From Protea cynaroides (lineage: Eukaryota; Streptophyta; Magnoliopsida; Proteales; Proteaceae), in assembly GCA_028583415.1 (NCBI GenBank), contig CM053266.1, forward strand, positions 47,618,726 to 47,682,725: DNA of 64,000 bases. The letters are read 5' to 3'. The position numbers were made by a program, and so were the translations under genes. Under the pieces are notes generated by a model that did no database searches, had not been told where the DNA came from, and saw only the letters and a list, made by a program, of their open reading frames with translations. Positions 13,034-22,466 of this stretch are shown piece by piece. The first letter of the stretch is position 1. The number at the start of each line of letters is the position of its first letter.

Positions 13034-13034
<1 letters not shown>
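4326..13034 (+). CDS. SMAX1-LIKE 6/7/8 (D53-type) strigolactone signalling repressor, 3 exons
   Basis: Exons are 4326-5527, 10246-10435 and 11106-13034, giving 1106 aa. Phase fits exactly: exon 1 ends AG, exon 2 starts C to make Ser in N-SLMESFVPFGG, and exon 2 ends in phase 0 after Lys. Residues 1-170 are the double Clp-N region (MPTPVSAARQCLTTEAARAL), followed by a ClpB-like D1 domain (RNPLIVGV). The C-terminal ATPase-like domain has a degenerate Walker A (FLGPDRVAKKR, about 738). The FRGKTVV degron loop is at 795-801, and the EAR motif LDLNLP at 955-960 is the presumed TOPLESS-binding site. Known family role: nuclear transcriptional repressor bound by the D14-MAX2/D3 SCF complex and degraded when strigolactone is present. 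An intact degron and EAR motif place it in the SMXL6/7/8 clade, not SMAX1, whose clade lacks the RGKT loop. The linker after exon 2 looks short. The exact paralogue is not assignable. Confidence 0.93.
6250..6607. repeat. Three-copy tandem repeat in SMXL intron 1
   Basis: Three near-identical units run from TTTTCTTGGAATTCAAATCT through CTGTACTTGT. Unit spacing is unequal (about 130 and 105 bp) because the middle unit lacks the GCACAGG..ATGAACATGG segment found in the first and last. Non-coding. Confidence 0.88.
7068..7132. repeat. (CA)n/(CT)n microsatellite
   Basis: A short CA run passes directly into a long CT run with a few TATC interruptions. It lies inside SMXL intron 1. Confidence 0.9.
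7177..7262 (-). pseudogene. Fragment of a DeSI-like (PPPDE) cysteine isopeptidase gene, frameshifted
   Basis: Read on the minus strand, 7262-7220 gives VYLNVYDLTLINGYA. After a one-base shift the next frame gives WFGLGIYHSGVQ, ending in CAAG followed by a GT donor at 7176-7175. Together these match the start of the plant DeSI/PPPDE fold, including the Tyr-His-Ser segment that holds the catalytic histidine in this family. Known role of intact members: removal of SUMO or ubiquitin. Here only about 28 codons survive and the frame is broken, so it cannot make an enzyme. It sits antisense in SMXL intron 1, probably as captured or inserted genomic DNA, because an intron donor was carried along. Confidence 0.72.
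8735..9321. mobile_element. TCTCGAC-rich non-autonomous element, copy 1
   Basis: The ends GATTAAAATCTCGAC and the reverse complement of GTCAAGATTTTAATC form a terminal inverted repeat of about 15 bp with one mismatch. Both end zones are packed with TCTCGA/TCGAGA motifs. The interior (AAAAGCCGTGAAGGCT.., then ..AAACCATAAAATTG) recurs at 44939-45410. No protein is encoded. It looks like a MITE-type DNA element; superfamily unknown. Confidence 0.68.
9404..9800 (+). mobile_element. L1-type LINE fragment (end of reverse transcriptase region)
   Basis: Translation gives KTRRDFFFWGG, then RYRWVWLPKKIGGHLGF and NHEQGTLTWIWSLLWKI. This matches the stretch after the reverse transcriptase of plant L1 LINEs, where a DFLWGG, W..VC.PK..GGLG pattern is typical. 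Later pieces follow in other frames with stops. Truncated and dead; lies in SMXL intron 1. Confidence 0.7.
10246..10435 (+). CDS. SMXL exon 2
   Basis: Acceptor TTTACAG at 10245 and donor AAAG|GTGTG at 10436. It encodes the conserved SLMESFVPFGG start, then the C-H-L-C-N...KYEQE segment (SRCHLCNAKYEQELSSILK). The phase agrees with exon 1 only if exon 1 ends at 5527 or 5551, which supports the exon 1 donor. Confidence 0.9.
10436..11105 (+). other. SMXL intron 2, with two short internal duplications
   Basis: Begins GTGTG and ends TGCAG at 11105. An earlier CAG at 11100 would put exon 3 out of frame, so the CAG at 11105 is chosen. Inside, TTATCATTTTCCTTTGCTTT occurs twice about 75 bp apart, and a roughly 40-bp unit containing ATCAACTACCT is repeated in tandem at 10594-10676. 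Confidence 0.8.
11106..13034 (+). CDS. SMXL exon 3 (linker, D2-like ATPase domain, degron, EAR motif)
   Basis: Starts ARDDGPILNSEALRLQKKWND in phase 0 and is open to the TGA at 13032-13034, ending in CLPAQIILN. It carries the FRGKTVV loop (codons 12096-12116) and LDLNLP (12576-12593). No further intron is needed to maintain the frame. Confidence 0.93.

Positions 13035-13068
<34 letters not shown>
13034..13068. repeat. (TG)n microsatellite directly after the SMXL stop
   Basis: A perfect TG run starts within two bases of the stop codon, so the first part of the 3' UTR is a length-variable repeat. Confidence 0.9.
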
Positions 13069-13072
<4 letters not shown>

Positions 13073-13323
13073 CCCCCCTCCCCCTCCCTTTCTTCGTAGT
13101 TACTGATGTATAATATAATGTTGCTTTTAGCATTTAATGTCTTGCTTTGCCTGTTAATCCCATGGTTTTTATTGGGATTTTTCAGGTTGTGTTTGTATAT
13201 TGTATTTATGACTATTAGAAAATAAAAGTATGCTTATGGTCCATGTCTCAAAGAGCAGCTTTCTTACTCCCTTCCTTGTGCTGTTTCTAACTCATATTCA
13301 GATAGTTGAATCCAATTGATCCC

Positions 13324-13684
13324 TATAATGATGCTACACAATAACAACAATAACAATAACAACAACAACAACAAAGCCTTATCCCAACTAAATGGGGTCG
13401 GCTACATGGATTCTTGTCCGCCAATCAGTTTGTTCGATGTCATACTTGAAGCAAGGCCTAAGCTATACATGTCTTTCTTCACCACCTTCCTTAGAGTCAT
13501 CTTAGGTCTGCTCCTAGCTCTTTTAACCCCTTCAATCTAAATCAAATCACTCCTCCGAACGGGAGCATCTAACGGTCTCCGTTGAACATGGTCATACCAT
13601 CTCAAACAACTAGCTCGTAGTTTAGTTGAACATGGTCATACCATCTCAAACGACTTTCTCGTAGTTTATAATGATGCTACACAA
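13324..13684 (-). mobile_element. RTE-type LINE, 5' truncated, with target-site duplication
   Basis: On the minus strand the element reads HVQRRPLDAPVRRSDLI, KRARSRPKMTLRKVVKKDM, and ends GCCGACCCCATTTAGTTGGG then a (TTG)n tail. This is the well-known 3' end of plant RTE LINEs. The flanks carry an 18-bp direct repeat, TATAATGATGCTACACAA (13324-13341 and 13667-13684), which is the target-site duplication. There are stops inside, and a segment of about 40 bp is duplicated (near 13580 and 13625). Confidence 0.9.
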
Positions 13685-15121
13685 GAATAAGCAAAATCCA
13701 ATCAGAGTTGCTAGAGAATTTCAGATGCAAACAGAGCCAAGGATTTACTGTTATATGCATTGGCTATTAATAGAGCTTAAAATGATAAAATAATAACATG
13801 GAAATTAAATTTGACATCAAGAAAAACCCAAAAATTGAAAAATGAGCATGGTACTGCAAATATAACATTATATCATAGCAGATTTTGATATGTAAGCATG
13901 TGAATTCACAAACTTTAAATCTTGAATCAATGTAAGACAGGAATCGATAGTCCAAAGGTGGTTTGCTCCTCTGGGACAGATATTGATTGTCCATAAATTA
14001 TACTGTCTTGATCTAATGGCTGGGGAAATTAAGGATAAATGAGGTGTTCAATTTTTTTTATTTTTTTTTTAGATAGGTAATCAAATTTTATTGAGAAAAA
14101 AAAAGGGTAAAAGGGTTGTACAACCTCTAGATGGGTTTCTTTGTAGTTTGTAATGGTTTTTTATTGCCCTGTACTTGTTAGGACTAGATGAGTAGGAAAT
14201 CTTATTTTGCCAAGATGGTATTGTACAACTTCTATTATTCCATGCTGCATTTTGTATGTCAAATGATGGCGAAGTACAAACAGTATTACATCCCAAATTT
14301 TCCATTTTTGTCAGTGTGTATATATGACAATTTCTCAGTCATTCAAAGTCCTTGAAGCTACATTAGAAATATGACTCAAAGCTCTTTAAATATTGTAAGA
14401 AAATTTTCATCTAATTTTTCTTGGAAGTAGAATCACAATTTTGCCATTGGTTACGATAAAATTTCACAGTCAGGTACACCATAATAGATCATTTTAAATA
14501 TTTAATTAGATATTAATTTAATTCTAAAACCAAAATAATTGGCAAAAATGTGGCACTGCATGCGAAAGCAGAACTGTCCAAACACATCCCTATTGTTTAG
14601 GCGAAATAATCTCACTGTAAGCTATTCTCTAAAGTTCACTCACCCCAAATTATGTTATAATTTTATAGGTTTATGTTATAATTTTGAACCACCACCTTTT
14701 GTGACTTTTTGAATCTTCCTAGGATCGAACAAAAACTATGGTCAAAGGTACCAAACCATCATTAGAATTAATTTTTTGAATTAAAATTTGCAAACAAAAT
14801 GGGATATCCACATAGTAGTCAAATAAAAAAGATCAGGGGTGTTGAGGGGAAAAAATTAGGAGAAAACCTGTGAAAGGTCAAATGAAATGAATATTAAATT
14901 CCCACTCAATTTAAGCACATTCAGTGGACTTGTAGCACTGTTGTATAGTAGTATTGATTCTAATCAATGAGAGTGCATTGGAATATACATGACTGATACA
15001 CTCTCACTAGTCAGGATTTCTAGTGCTACACTCAAACGCTATAGACAATTTTTTTCAATATTTTCACTCGCCAATTAATTTTAGGGTTGTATTAGTTTTT
15101 TGGTTGCTTTTCCCTATTGAG
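13685..15121. other. Intergenic, AT-rich; possible minus-strand LINE tail at 14060-14310
   Basis: At 14060-14110 the + strand has poly-T, then TAGGTAATCAAATTTTATTG. Read on the minus strand this looks like the AATAAA-rich tail and poly-A of a LINE, similar to the one at 25963. No conserved protein was seen upstream of it, so this is a weak call. The rest shows nothing recognisable. Confidence 0.35.
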
Positions 15122-15953
15122 TAAGGGCGTTAAATGGTTTACAATAGGTTTAACAGTCCGATCCGGTCCGGTGAGGTGAGGTGTACAAGAGGGTAAAATC
15201 ATAATCGAACCAATTAATTAAACGGTGTCAAAATTGAAACTAGAACCGTGGTTTTTCATTAATCGGTTTTACTTGCAGTTTATAAACGGATTAACGTATC
15301 AGTTATTAATCGGTTTTTCATAAATAAAAAAAATATGCATCCGATCAAAGCTGTAACTCTTCTAAACAATATCAACACTGAACCCATGGTTCACATCGAC
15401 AGGTACACCTTATGTATAACATTAAGGATGAATAATTAGTAATTGCAATTTCTTAGTCCATTCAACCTAAAAAAGATGCAACTTAAATTACCAAGATTAA
15501 AGGCAACAAATCAACCATAATGACTAATGATAGCCTGCTAGTGTTTTCCAATTCAAGAGTTTAACTTTGAATATGTTTTTTAGAGTTTTTCTATTTTGGT
15601 TTAATGATTTAGGCACTTTGAAAATGGGGTTGGGGTATTGGAAAAATAATTTATTAATTGTAGTTGGGTTGGGATTGTGGTCTTTACTCTTTAATCTTTG
15701 GAAATAATATATTAATAATATAGGGAATGGATTAGTTTTTAGAGAATTAACGATGCATATCCTATTCGGTTTAATATATGTCTAGCCAGTGTAATCTGTC
15801 AAGTTTATACGGTTCAAAATCAAATCGAACCAATTAAGTAAACGGTCTAATATTTTAAACCATAATTGAACCGATTATTAAACGGTCTCTTCATTCTGAT
15901 GTAAATGGTTCGATCCGATTTCTAAATGGTTTCGATCCAAATGTGGCACCCTT
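15122..15953. mobile_element. Probable hAT-like non-autonomous element
   Basis: The ends TAAGGGCG...and ...CACCCTTA are inverted copies, in the style of the TAGGGGTG ends of hAT elements. The 8 bp outside each end (CTATTGAG and CTATTTAA) match at 6 of 8, as expected for an old 8-bp duplication. The interior is rich in CGGTTT/AAACGG motifs and codes for nothing. Confidence 0.5.
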
Positions 15954-17354
15954 ACTATTTAAATTATTATATTTTACCTCTTAAAAATAAACAATGAATA
16001 TTTTTTTAATAAATAACATAAAAAATTTTCATGTAAAATCAGATGAAGCACAAAGGAAATTAAACTAAGAACCAGATGTATAAATAGTTTAAAGAGTGGT
16101 TAATTTTCTAACCATATAAATGAGATGTGCACTATATATATGAGAAGTGGGAAAGCTATGTGTCTAATGGTATGGTAAGGATTCAAGATGTTCAAATTAT
16201 TCCATAACAAGACATTAATTTAAGATAAATTTAGTACACTTGAACAGCTTATTACTTAATTTTGATGTTATCAATTAAGAATCATTGTGTAAGAACCTCT
16301 TGCACCCCCTAAAAAAAAAAAATCTCAACACTATATTTTATTAAGTTATACCTTATTTATTAATTAATTTCTTTCATGAACAGTTTGTTTAAGTGGTCTT
16401 AAAAATTACATAGACTTAATTTGGTTTTAAAGAAAATTAAAAGGAAATGAAATTTTTACCTAAAAAATAAATTTTTACAATCATTCCCTAACAAGATTGT
16501 TAGAGCATTTAAAATTTTTAAATGTAATTTTTATTTTATTTTTTCAAATATAACGGATTTAAATGTAAAATAAGTTGTAAATTAGTAACTAAATATGAAA
16601 TGATTTGAAGTTAGTTACATAGACATGTGATAGATTACAAAACTTTTTTTTTTTTTAATTTGAAAAATTCACTTTCTATCTATTTAATTTCCCGTGCAAC
16701 CAATCAGACTAATAATGTTTGGTATACCACCTTTTAATCCTTAGATCAACTACCAACTAAAATTAAGGCAATCCTTTCAAGGTTGTGAATGTCCAAAGAT
16801 GTAATTAAGTCTGGTTCCAAGTATCGACTAATTCAAACTCTGTTATTTCTGATCTCTGAATCCCTCTTTTGGATCCTCACTTTTTACATTTTTTTTTTTA
16901 AATTCTTTTGGTCAATAATATAATAGGAAAATCAATGAAATTTACCGCTTGTAGAAAGATGTATAAATGTTTCTAGGGTTCACACCGGTTACTTTTGATC
17001 TGATGAATGACAGAGAAAATACGTATCGTTTTATGCACGTATATAGTCATAGTTTCTATTAAGGAAAAATGTGTAATTTCAAATTTGCCCCATCTTACAA
17101 GATGTGTATTTACATGATCCCATATTTGAAAATTGAGAAGGAAATATTGAATGAAATACATGCTCCTTCTATCTCGCTGTCACTTTCTTCTTCTCTCTTT
17201 TAAGTGATTGGCTACTCCTTCTTCTTGTGTTCCGATTTTCCAAATTAACATATAAGATTTCAATACAGCTAAGTTATATTATAGATTCTCTTCCCATCAA
17301 GTAATTGAGATGATTTGCGGTTAAACTGGTGTTCCGGTAACATAAAATAGTGTA

Positions 17355-17508
17355 GAAATCCTCTCGCGCCTACTTGCCGCTTGCCAACGACCTACCGCTT
17401 GCCAAGGGTGGGATTTCAACCGGTCTACCTCCCCATGTATTAGTAGGCAGACCGACTGATCCCAGCCCTTGGATCAGTGGTAGGAACCTCCTGCGCGGGA
17501 GAGGATTT
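17355..17508. mobile_element. MITE with AAATCCTCTC ends, copy 2
   Basis: Same terminal repeats and interior as 52-188. Block B reads straight through from CATAAAA to CAGGTCGTT at the equivalent point (about 36210-36222), so this copy arrived in block A only, or was lost cleanly from B. Confidence 0.72.
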
Positions 17509-17684
17509 TTATCCCATAAAACAGGTCGTTAGGTCGTTACTGGGACAATGCCAGGGCATTTTCAACGTGATTTACACGTGTCAAAATAGAATCCTTTTTG
17601 GGTACTTGTGTCAAAATAGAGATGTTCCTACATCCCTGCGCAAATTAGACAAAGAGAGTAGAGAGAGAGGGACAGACGAATTCA

Positions 17685-17911
17685 CATCGTCTCCTCCCAG
17701 TCATTTTGGGAGGATGGTGGCAACCTTCCTCAGATGGTTGCCACGTGGCTCTCAGTGAATCCGAGACTCATGTCCGAGCCGACACCCCTGTCGACTTAGC
17801 TTGTCGACTGGGTGTCGGCTCAAATGTGGGTCTCGGATTCACCGAGAGCCACGTGGCAACCATCCGAAGAAGGTTGCCACTGTCCTCCTAGACCACTGGG
17901 AGGAGACGATG
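17685..17911. mobile_element. Foldback MITE 1 in Alfin-like copy A promoter
   Basis: A near-complete imperfect palindrome of about 227 bp from CATCGTCTCCTCCCAG to its complement CTGGGAGGAGACGATG. Both arms contain GCCACGTGGC, a G-box (17742-17747 and 17850-17855). The short loop is near GACTTAGCTTGTCGAC. It forms one half of an insertion at 17677-18159 relative to block B. Confidence 0.85.
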
Positions 17912-17946
17912 CGGATCCGGGACAGATAGAGTAATATAGGGATTTA

Positions 17947-18158
17947 CATCGTCTCCTTCCAGTGGTTCTGGGAGGACAGTGGCAACCTATCCTGGATGGT
18001 TGCCATGTGGTTCTCAGTGAATCCGAGATCCACGTCCGAGCCGACACCCTCTGTCGGCTTGGCTTGTCGGCTGGATGTTGGCTCGGACGTGAGTTTCAGA
18101 TTCACCAAGAGCTACGTGGCAACCATCTGGGATAGATTGCCACTGTCCTCCCGGATCA
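17947..18158. mobile_element. Foldback MITE 2, adjacent to foldback 1
   Basis: Second copy of the same palindrome in tandem, starting CATCGTCTCCTTCCAG and missing the last few bases of its right arm. The G-boxes are mutated here (CATGTG, TACGTG). It ends about 150 bp before the copy A start codon. Confidence 0.83.
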
Positions 18159-18311
18159 GCCCGTCGCCTTCCCTTCGGTATTTCGCTTTTTCTGAGTTTG
18201 ATGCAACCTCGGCTTCCGACACCCTACGAACTTATTTTCTCTGCAATTCTAGTTGATCGAAACTGTTGATTTACTCTTTCAAACGTATCGATCAGAAATC
18301 TGGGCATTGAA

Positions 18312-18947
18312 ATGGCTTCCGTAGACGAGATTTTCAAGGATTATGGTGCTCGAAGGACCGAAATAATTCGATTCTTGACCTACGGTACTTATCTTCCAGT
18401 CTTTCTTTCCCGAGCTTTGATTTTCTATTGATTTTCATCATCTCCACTGATCCTTCTTATTTCTTTTCTTTCAGATGTCAACGAGTTTTATGCACTCTCC
18501 GATGCGGGTACGTTCTGTTTTAATTCGTTCTACACTTTAATGTTTACAGATGTCAATTCTTGAGTAAAAAGATCCAATCCAATTCTTGAAGCGCATACGG
18601 AAACTTTTGCTTTTGTTTTTGTTTTTGCTGTGTGGCCTATATCGTGGTACCATTTGCTTTCTTTCTTTCTTAAGTCAGTTTAATTAGATTTAAAAGAAAA
18701 AAAAAAACTAAGGTTCGTTTGTTCGGTTTTTTTCCATAAATTGTCCAGAGAAGGAAGATTTGTGTCTGTTAGGACACCCGAATGAAAGCTGGGAAGTCAC
18801 TCTTCCCGCTGAGGAAGTTCCGCCTGAGCTGCCCGAGCCAGCGTTAGGGATCAATTTCGCAAGGGGTGGGATCAACCCCAAAGACTGGCTTTCTTGGTTT
18901 CTTTCCGTGGCTTTCTATTTCGGGGGCCGTCTGAATCGCAATGAAAG
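18312..18947 (+). pseudogene. Alfin-like gene copy A, exons 1-3 only (no PHD finger)
   Basis: Exons are 18312-18384, 18475-18507 and 18749-18947, with GT..AG boundaries and phases identical to copy B. They encode MASVDEIFKDYGARRTEII, DVNEFYALSDA and EKEDLCLLGHPNESWEV..LPAEEVPPELPEPALGINFA. These are parts of the Alfin N-terminal domain. Compared with copy B it lacks seven codons near the start (the NPRT region), one upstream ATG, and eight codons (LVAVHSDS area) in exon 3; both deletions keep the frame. Exons 4-5, with the PHD finger, are absent because the duplication ended in intron 3. Reading into the intron gives a stop at 19003-19005, so it would make a short protein unless it splices to exons 4-5 of copy B 34 kb downstream, with which its phase is compatible. 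Called a pseudogene on structure; expression is unknown. Confidence 0.82.
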
Positions 18948-19321
18948 GTACATATTCTTTATATTTTTGTGTTATTGCGCCATGATTTTGGTGGATTGTT
19001 ACTGATGAGTGTGTTTAGTGTAGTTTGTCATTTGATATTCGCAAGTATGACATGTTGGTAAATTAAATGCAATACCACCTCAGCCTAGACAATTGTAGAT
19101 AGTAATGATAATGTTATGATATCAAACATTTTTTTTGTTACCTAGAACGTTATGATATCATTCTGATATCCTACATCTGCCTTTTGGTGGTTTAGCTTAC
19201 TAATGGGTCTACGAGAATGTGTGAAATCTTCTTGCAATAGTCAATAGTGCCTGTAAAATATTCATTTTCAAAACACTTATATTTGAAAAGCCTACTGGGC
19301 AGTTTTGTTGATTCTTAGACA

Positions 19322-19440
19322 ACCCCAAGGAGATAGCTCAGGTGCTAAAGAGCAACACCTCAAAATTAAATGGTCATGAGTTCAAATCTCCTTGGGGCCT
19401 ACCTATCCCCCCCCCCAAAAAAAAAAAAAAAAAAAAAAAT
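19322..19440 (+). mobile_element. tRNA-derived SINE-like unit with poly-A tail, copy A only
   Basis: An A-box-like TAGCTCAGGTG and a B-box-like GAGTTCAAATC stand at tRNA-like spacing, within GGAGATAGCTCAGGTGCTAA and a tail of C then A runs. Block B has no such insert at the matching place (about 37800). The flanks TTGATTCTTAGACAA and TTGTTCTTGGACAG may be an eroded target duplication. Confidence 0.6.
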
Positions 19441-20952
19441 TGTTCTTGGACAGTTTTTTTTTTTTTTTTTTTGGGGTGTGGGATTGTTGTAAGGAATTCA
19501 GTGCAATATAGAATGAAGGGTATAAAGGAAATTTCCTAAGGTGTGATCAACAGAAAATTGATGTTCTCTGGGTAATGTGGTTGATGCACTTTTATTGTCT
19601 TTTCACTGACAAAATTGAGTTTTTGTTTTAAAATTCTATTACTTAAGGTTTGGGTTCTGGAATGGCGACTACTATGGTGGAACAGTGTGTTACCCTGATA
19701 AATGAAAATGGTAGATTATGATATTGTTGAAAAATATAATTTTTAGCCAAACTGTCTATGCCAACCATTATTCCACGAAGCCAGAGAAGAGAGCAATTGG
19801 GTTGCAAAACTATTTCAACCTATGTGTCCAATATGGTTCTATGCATCTATTCGTAATAGATAAATCCTACTTTGACTAAGCATTTCCTATTTCTAACGAA
19901 ACCCAACTGGAAATTACAGCAAAAATCCTGACCATCCTCAATGGGTAGAGGTATTGCATGACAAAAAACTACTAGTTTGCTTGGAAAATTAGATGGATCT
20001 TTCAAAAAATTACTTTCTATGGTCTCTATGAAATAAAGAAGGGCCTTAGTCCTATATGCTTACTAATTCTGTTTGACTTAGAAAAAAATGGGGAAAAGAA
20101 TTCCAAGAGTCTCATCATGATGGTATAGCATGGGTTCCTATAAAAAATATTGTGCCGTGTTTGCTGGAAAGTCCATTCTTTTCTTTCTACCATCTTGGAT
20201 GTCTTCCCATCAATCATTAACTAGCCCCATGTTAAAATTTTTGCTGCCATAGCTTTGATATATATATTAAAATGGGAAAAATCTCCTTGGACAAACTGAA
20301 GTTGCTAATATGGTAGTAAGCAATATCTAATGAAGCGATACTAGGATTAGGGAGTTGAAAGTCTAGAAATAGATTGATTTGCCTCCAGGGGGAAATTGAT
20401 ATATTTTGGTGAAGAAAGCTGAAATTTGGGGAAGGAAACTTTGGAATGTCATTGAAAAATTTAGGATCTGTTTATTCCAAGAATGCTTAGATACAAAAGG
20501 AAACCATCCAACATGGTTTTATAACATTGAAACCTAATTTTTCTGTCTTTTGTGTAGGTTTGAATAGAATGGATCATTGTACAAAAATATAAAGTATCTA
20601 CCCCGTACGTTAAAATTATCATGCAACCATAAGTTTGATTAGACCAATTTTGTCAAGGCATTGTATGGGTGATGCCTTGACGTCCCAGCAGATTTTCACC
20701 CCCTGGGCGTTTTGGCGCCTTATTGGTTCACGTCTTGTTATATATATATATATATATAAATGCCATTTGTAGCTTTTTATTGGACTATATAAAGTAGTTA
20801 TATTCACCTTCATGCATGGAATCATGCATATGCATTAAAATTTTTATGTATTTCAGATTCCTGAACATTTTAGATATCTTTTCTTTGTAGGGATTTTGAT
20901 GTATTTTATGTATTTCATTCTGAAAGTAGTTTAGTAATGGTTTAGTAATAGT

Positions 20953-21003
20953 TGGGGGTTGAGGGTTGAGGGTTGAGGGTTGAGTGTTGAGTGTTGAGTG
21001 TAG
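20953..21003. repeat. GGGTTGA heptamer minisatellite
   Basis: Four GGGTTGA units followed by GTGTTGA variants. Block B (39681-39705) has only two units, so the array length changed after the duplication. Confidence 0.85.
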
Positions 21004-21269
21004 TGTATAATAGAACCTTCTTTATGTAGGATGTGTACAATAAATAATCCCTAAATAATATTACTTTTCTTTATCGCATGGACGGATGTGTGTTTAATAG
21101 GGAAGATCCAAGTACAGAGTAGTTAAGAGTTTTTATATGAAATGTGATATATAAGTGGGGCCCAATGTAAAGTAGTAGGAGTTTCTAAGTGGTATGTCAA
21201 CGTCGGTAATGAGTTGTTCTTCTAGTATTCTCTGCCCTTTTATAGATGGAATGTTGGTCACTTGTAAAT

Positions 21270-21272
<3 letters not shown>

Positions 21273-21308
<36 letters not shown>
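21273..21308. repeat. (CT)n microsatellite
   Basis: Pure CT run in block A. Block B has no matching run at the equivalent place near 39970, so it expanded in A or was lost from B. Confidence 0.85.
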
Positions 21309-21309
<1 letters not shown>

Positions 21310-22165
21310 TTTTGCAATTAAGATTTTTATTTTGATGGCTTTGCCTTTTAACCCGTAGAAATTATTTTTAGTGCTGAGTTTAGGTACCCTTACTGGATAC
21401 TTGTAATCTTCTCCTCTCCTAGTTTTTCATTGTGGAATTAAATTTTGCTCTGCATTAACCATTTACTGCTCTTCTAGATCTCCTTTATGTTTTTTAAAAC
21501 CTTGATGATTCTCTTGGTGCCAAGTTTGTCTCTGTCAATAATGGTAGGAAATCTCCAACTTAAAAACTCCCACAAAAAAGATAGAACTATTGAATTGCAA
21601 GAGAGAGATTTATCCAGCAACATAAATAACAAAGATCTTTTTCTAGTTGGCATTCCTTCACTGCTGAAAGGTCAAAATTAAGCTGTTTATAAGCACCTTT
21701 TTGTATTTCCGGCCTCTACTTTTCGATAATAAGTATTTCATCCCCAACCTCACCAATGAACTACTCCACGACCAGGAGACACCCTGCACTTTAAAATTCC
21801 CTAGACTTTGGAATATTGACTTTCTTCTCAATTATTCATGAAACCTGACTGCTTTCATATTTTAAAATTCCTTCAACCCTAACTCTTAGTGATGCAGTCA
21901 GCTAGTAAATTTATTCAGCCACTACCATTTCAAATACTTCCATTCCCTTAACTGTAGTTTTAATAACCAAATTTATTCAACCTTTTCTCTTTAATGTCAA
22001 CATCTGATATTAATCTCTCCTTTTCCAATTTTCACAACATTGATCGTGCATCTTTAAATCAGGGTGGAAAGGGAAGGAGGGAGGGATGGGCTCAATTAGG
22101 TGTGCTTGTCGACCAAGTTCAGCCTCATCTGTTGTCCTAGATGATGGCTTGAATGAATAACAAGC

Positions 22166-22466
22166 TGTTGAATACCTCAATGCTTAAGCTCTTAGGTGGA
22201 GAGGCCCAATTAGCATCTGAAGTCATCCAAGATCCCGAAGTTTTCCAGGATTATTCCCCCCCCCAACACCCAATCTGTTGTCATTTTAGGTGGCAACACA
22301 TGTGGAATGTCTGGCCCCTCTTTTGAGTTAACTAGTGGGCCTGATGGCTTTGATACCATGTTGAAGTATCAAACCGAAAACATTAAGCTATTAGGTGGAG
22401 ATGTCCAACTGACATTTGAAGTCATCCAAGGTCTTGGAGTTATTTAATGTCAGAGTATTCCCAACA
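22166..22466 (-). mobile_element. TRIM (miniature LTR retrotransposon), copy A
   Basis: Two direct terminal repeats of about 105 bp (22166-22270 and 22359-22466) start TGTTGAA and end CCAACA. Between them lies under 100 bp of non-coding DNA. Next to the right-hand repeat the minus strand reads TGGTATCAAAGCC, a tRNA-Met primer-binding site, so the element is in minus orientation. Flanks CAAGC (22161-22165) and CAAGT (22467-22471) fit a 5-bp target duplication. The same element is in block B at the same place. Confidence 0.8.

Noticed and set aside
17477..18256. Several overlapping open frames on both strands upstream of Alfin-like copy A
   Set aside because: They are translations of the GC-rich foldback MITEs; palindromic DNA is open on both strands by composition.
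19342..19415. tRNA gene
   Set aside because: A and B boxes are present but no cloverleaf with paired acceptor stem can be drawn, and a poly-A tail follows; a SINE-like unit explains it better.
20953..21003. Interstitial telomere repeat
   Set aside because: The unit is GGGTTGA, not the plant TTTAGGG, and the array is very short.
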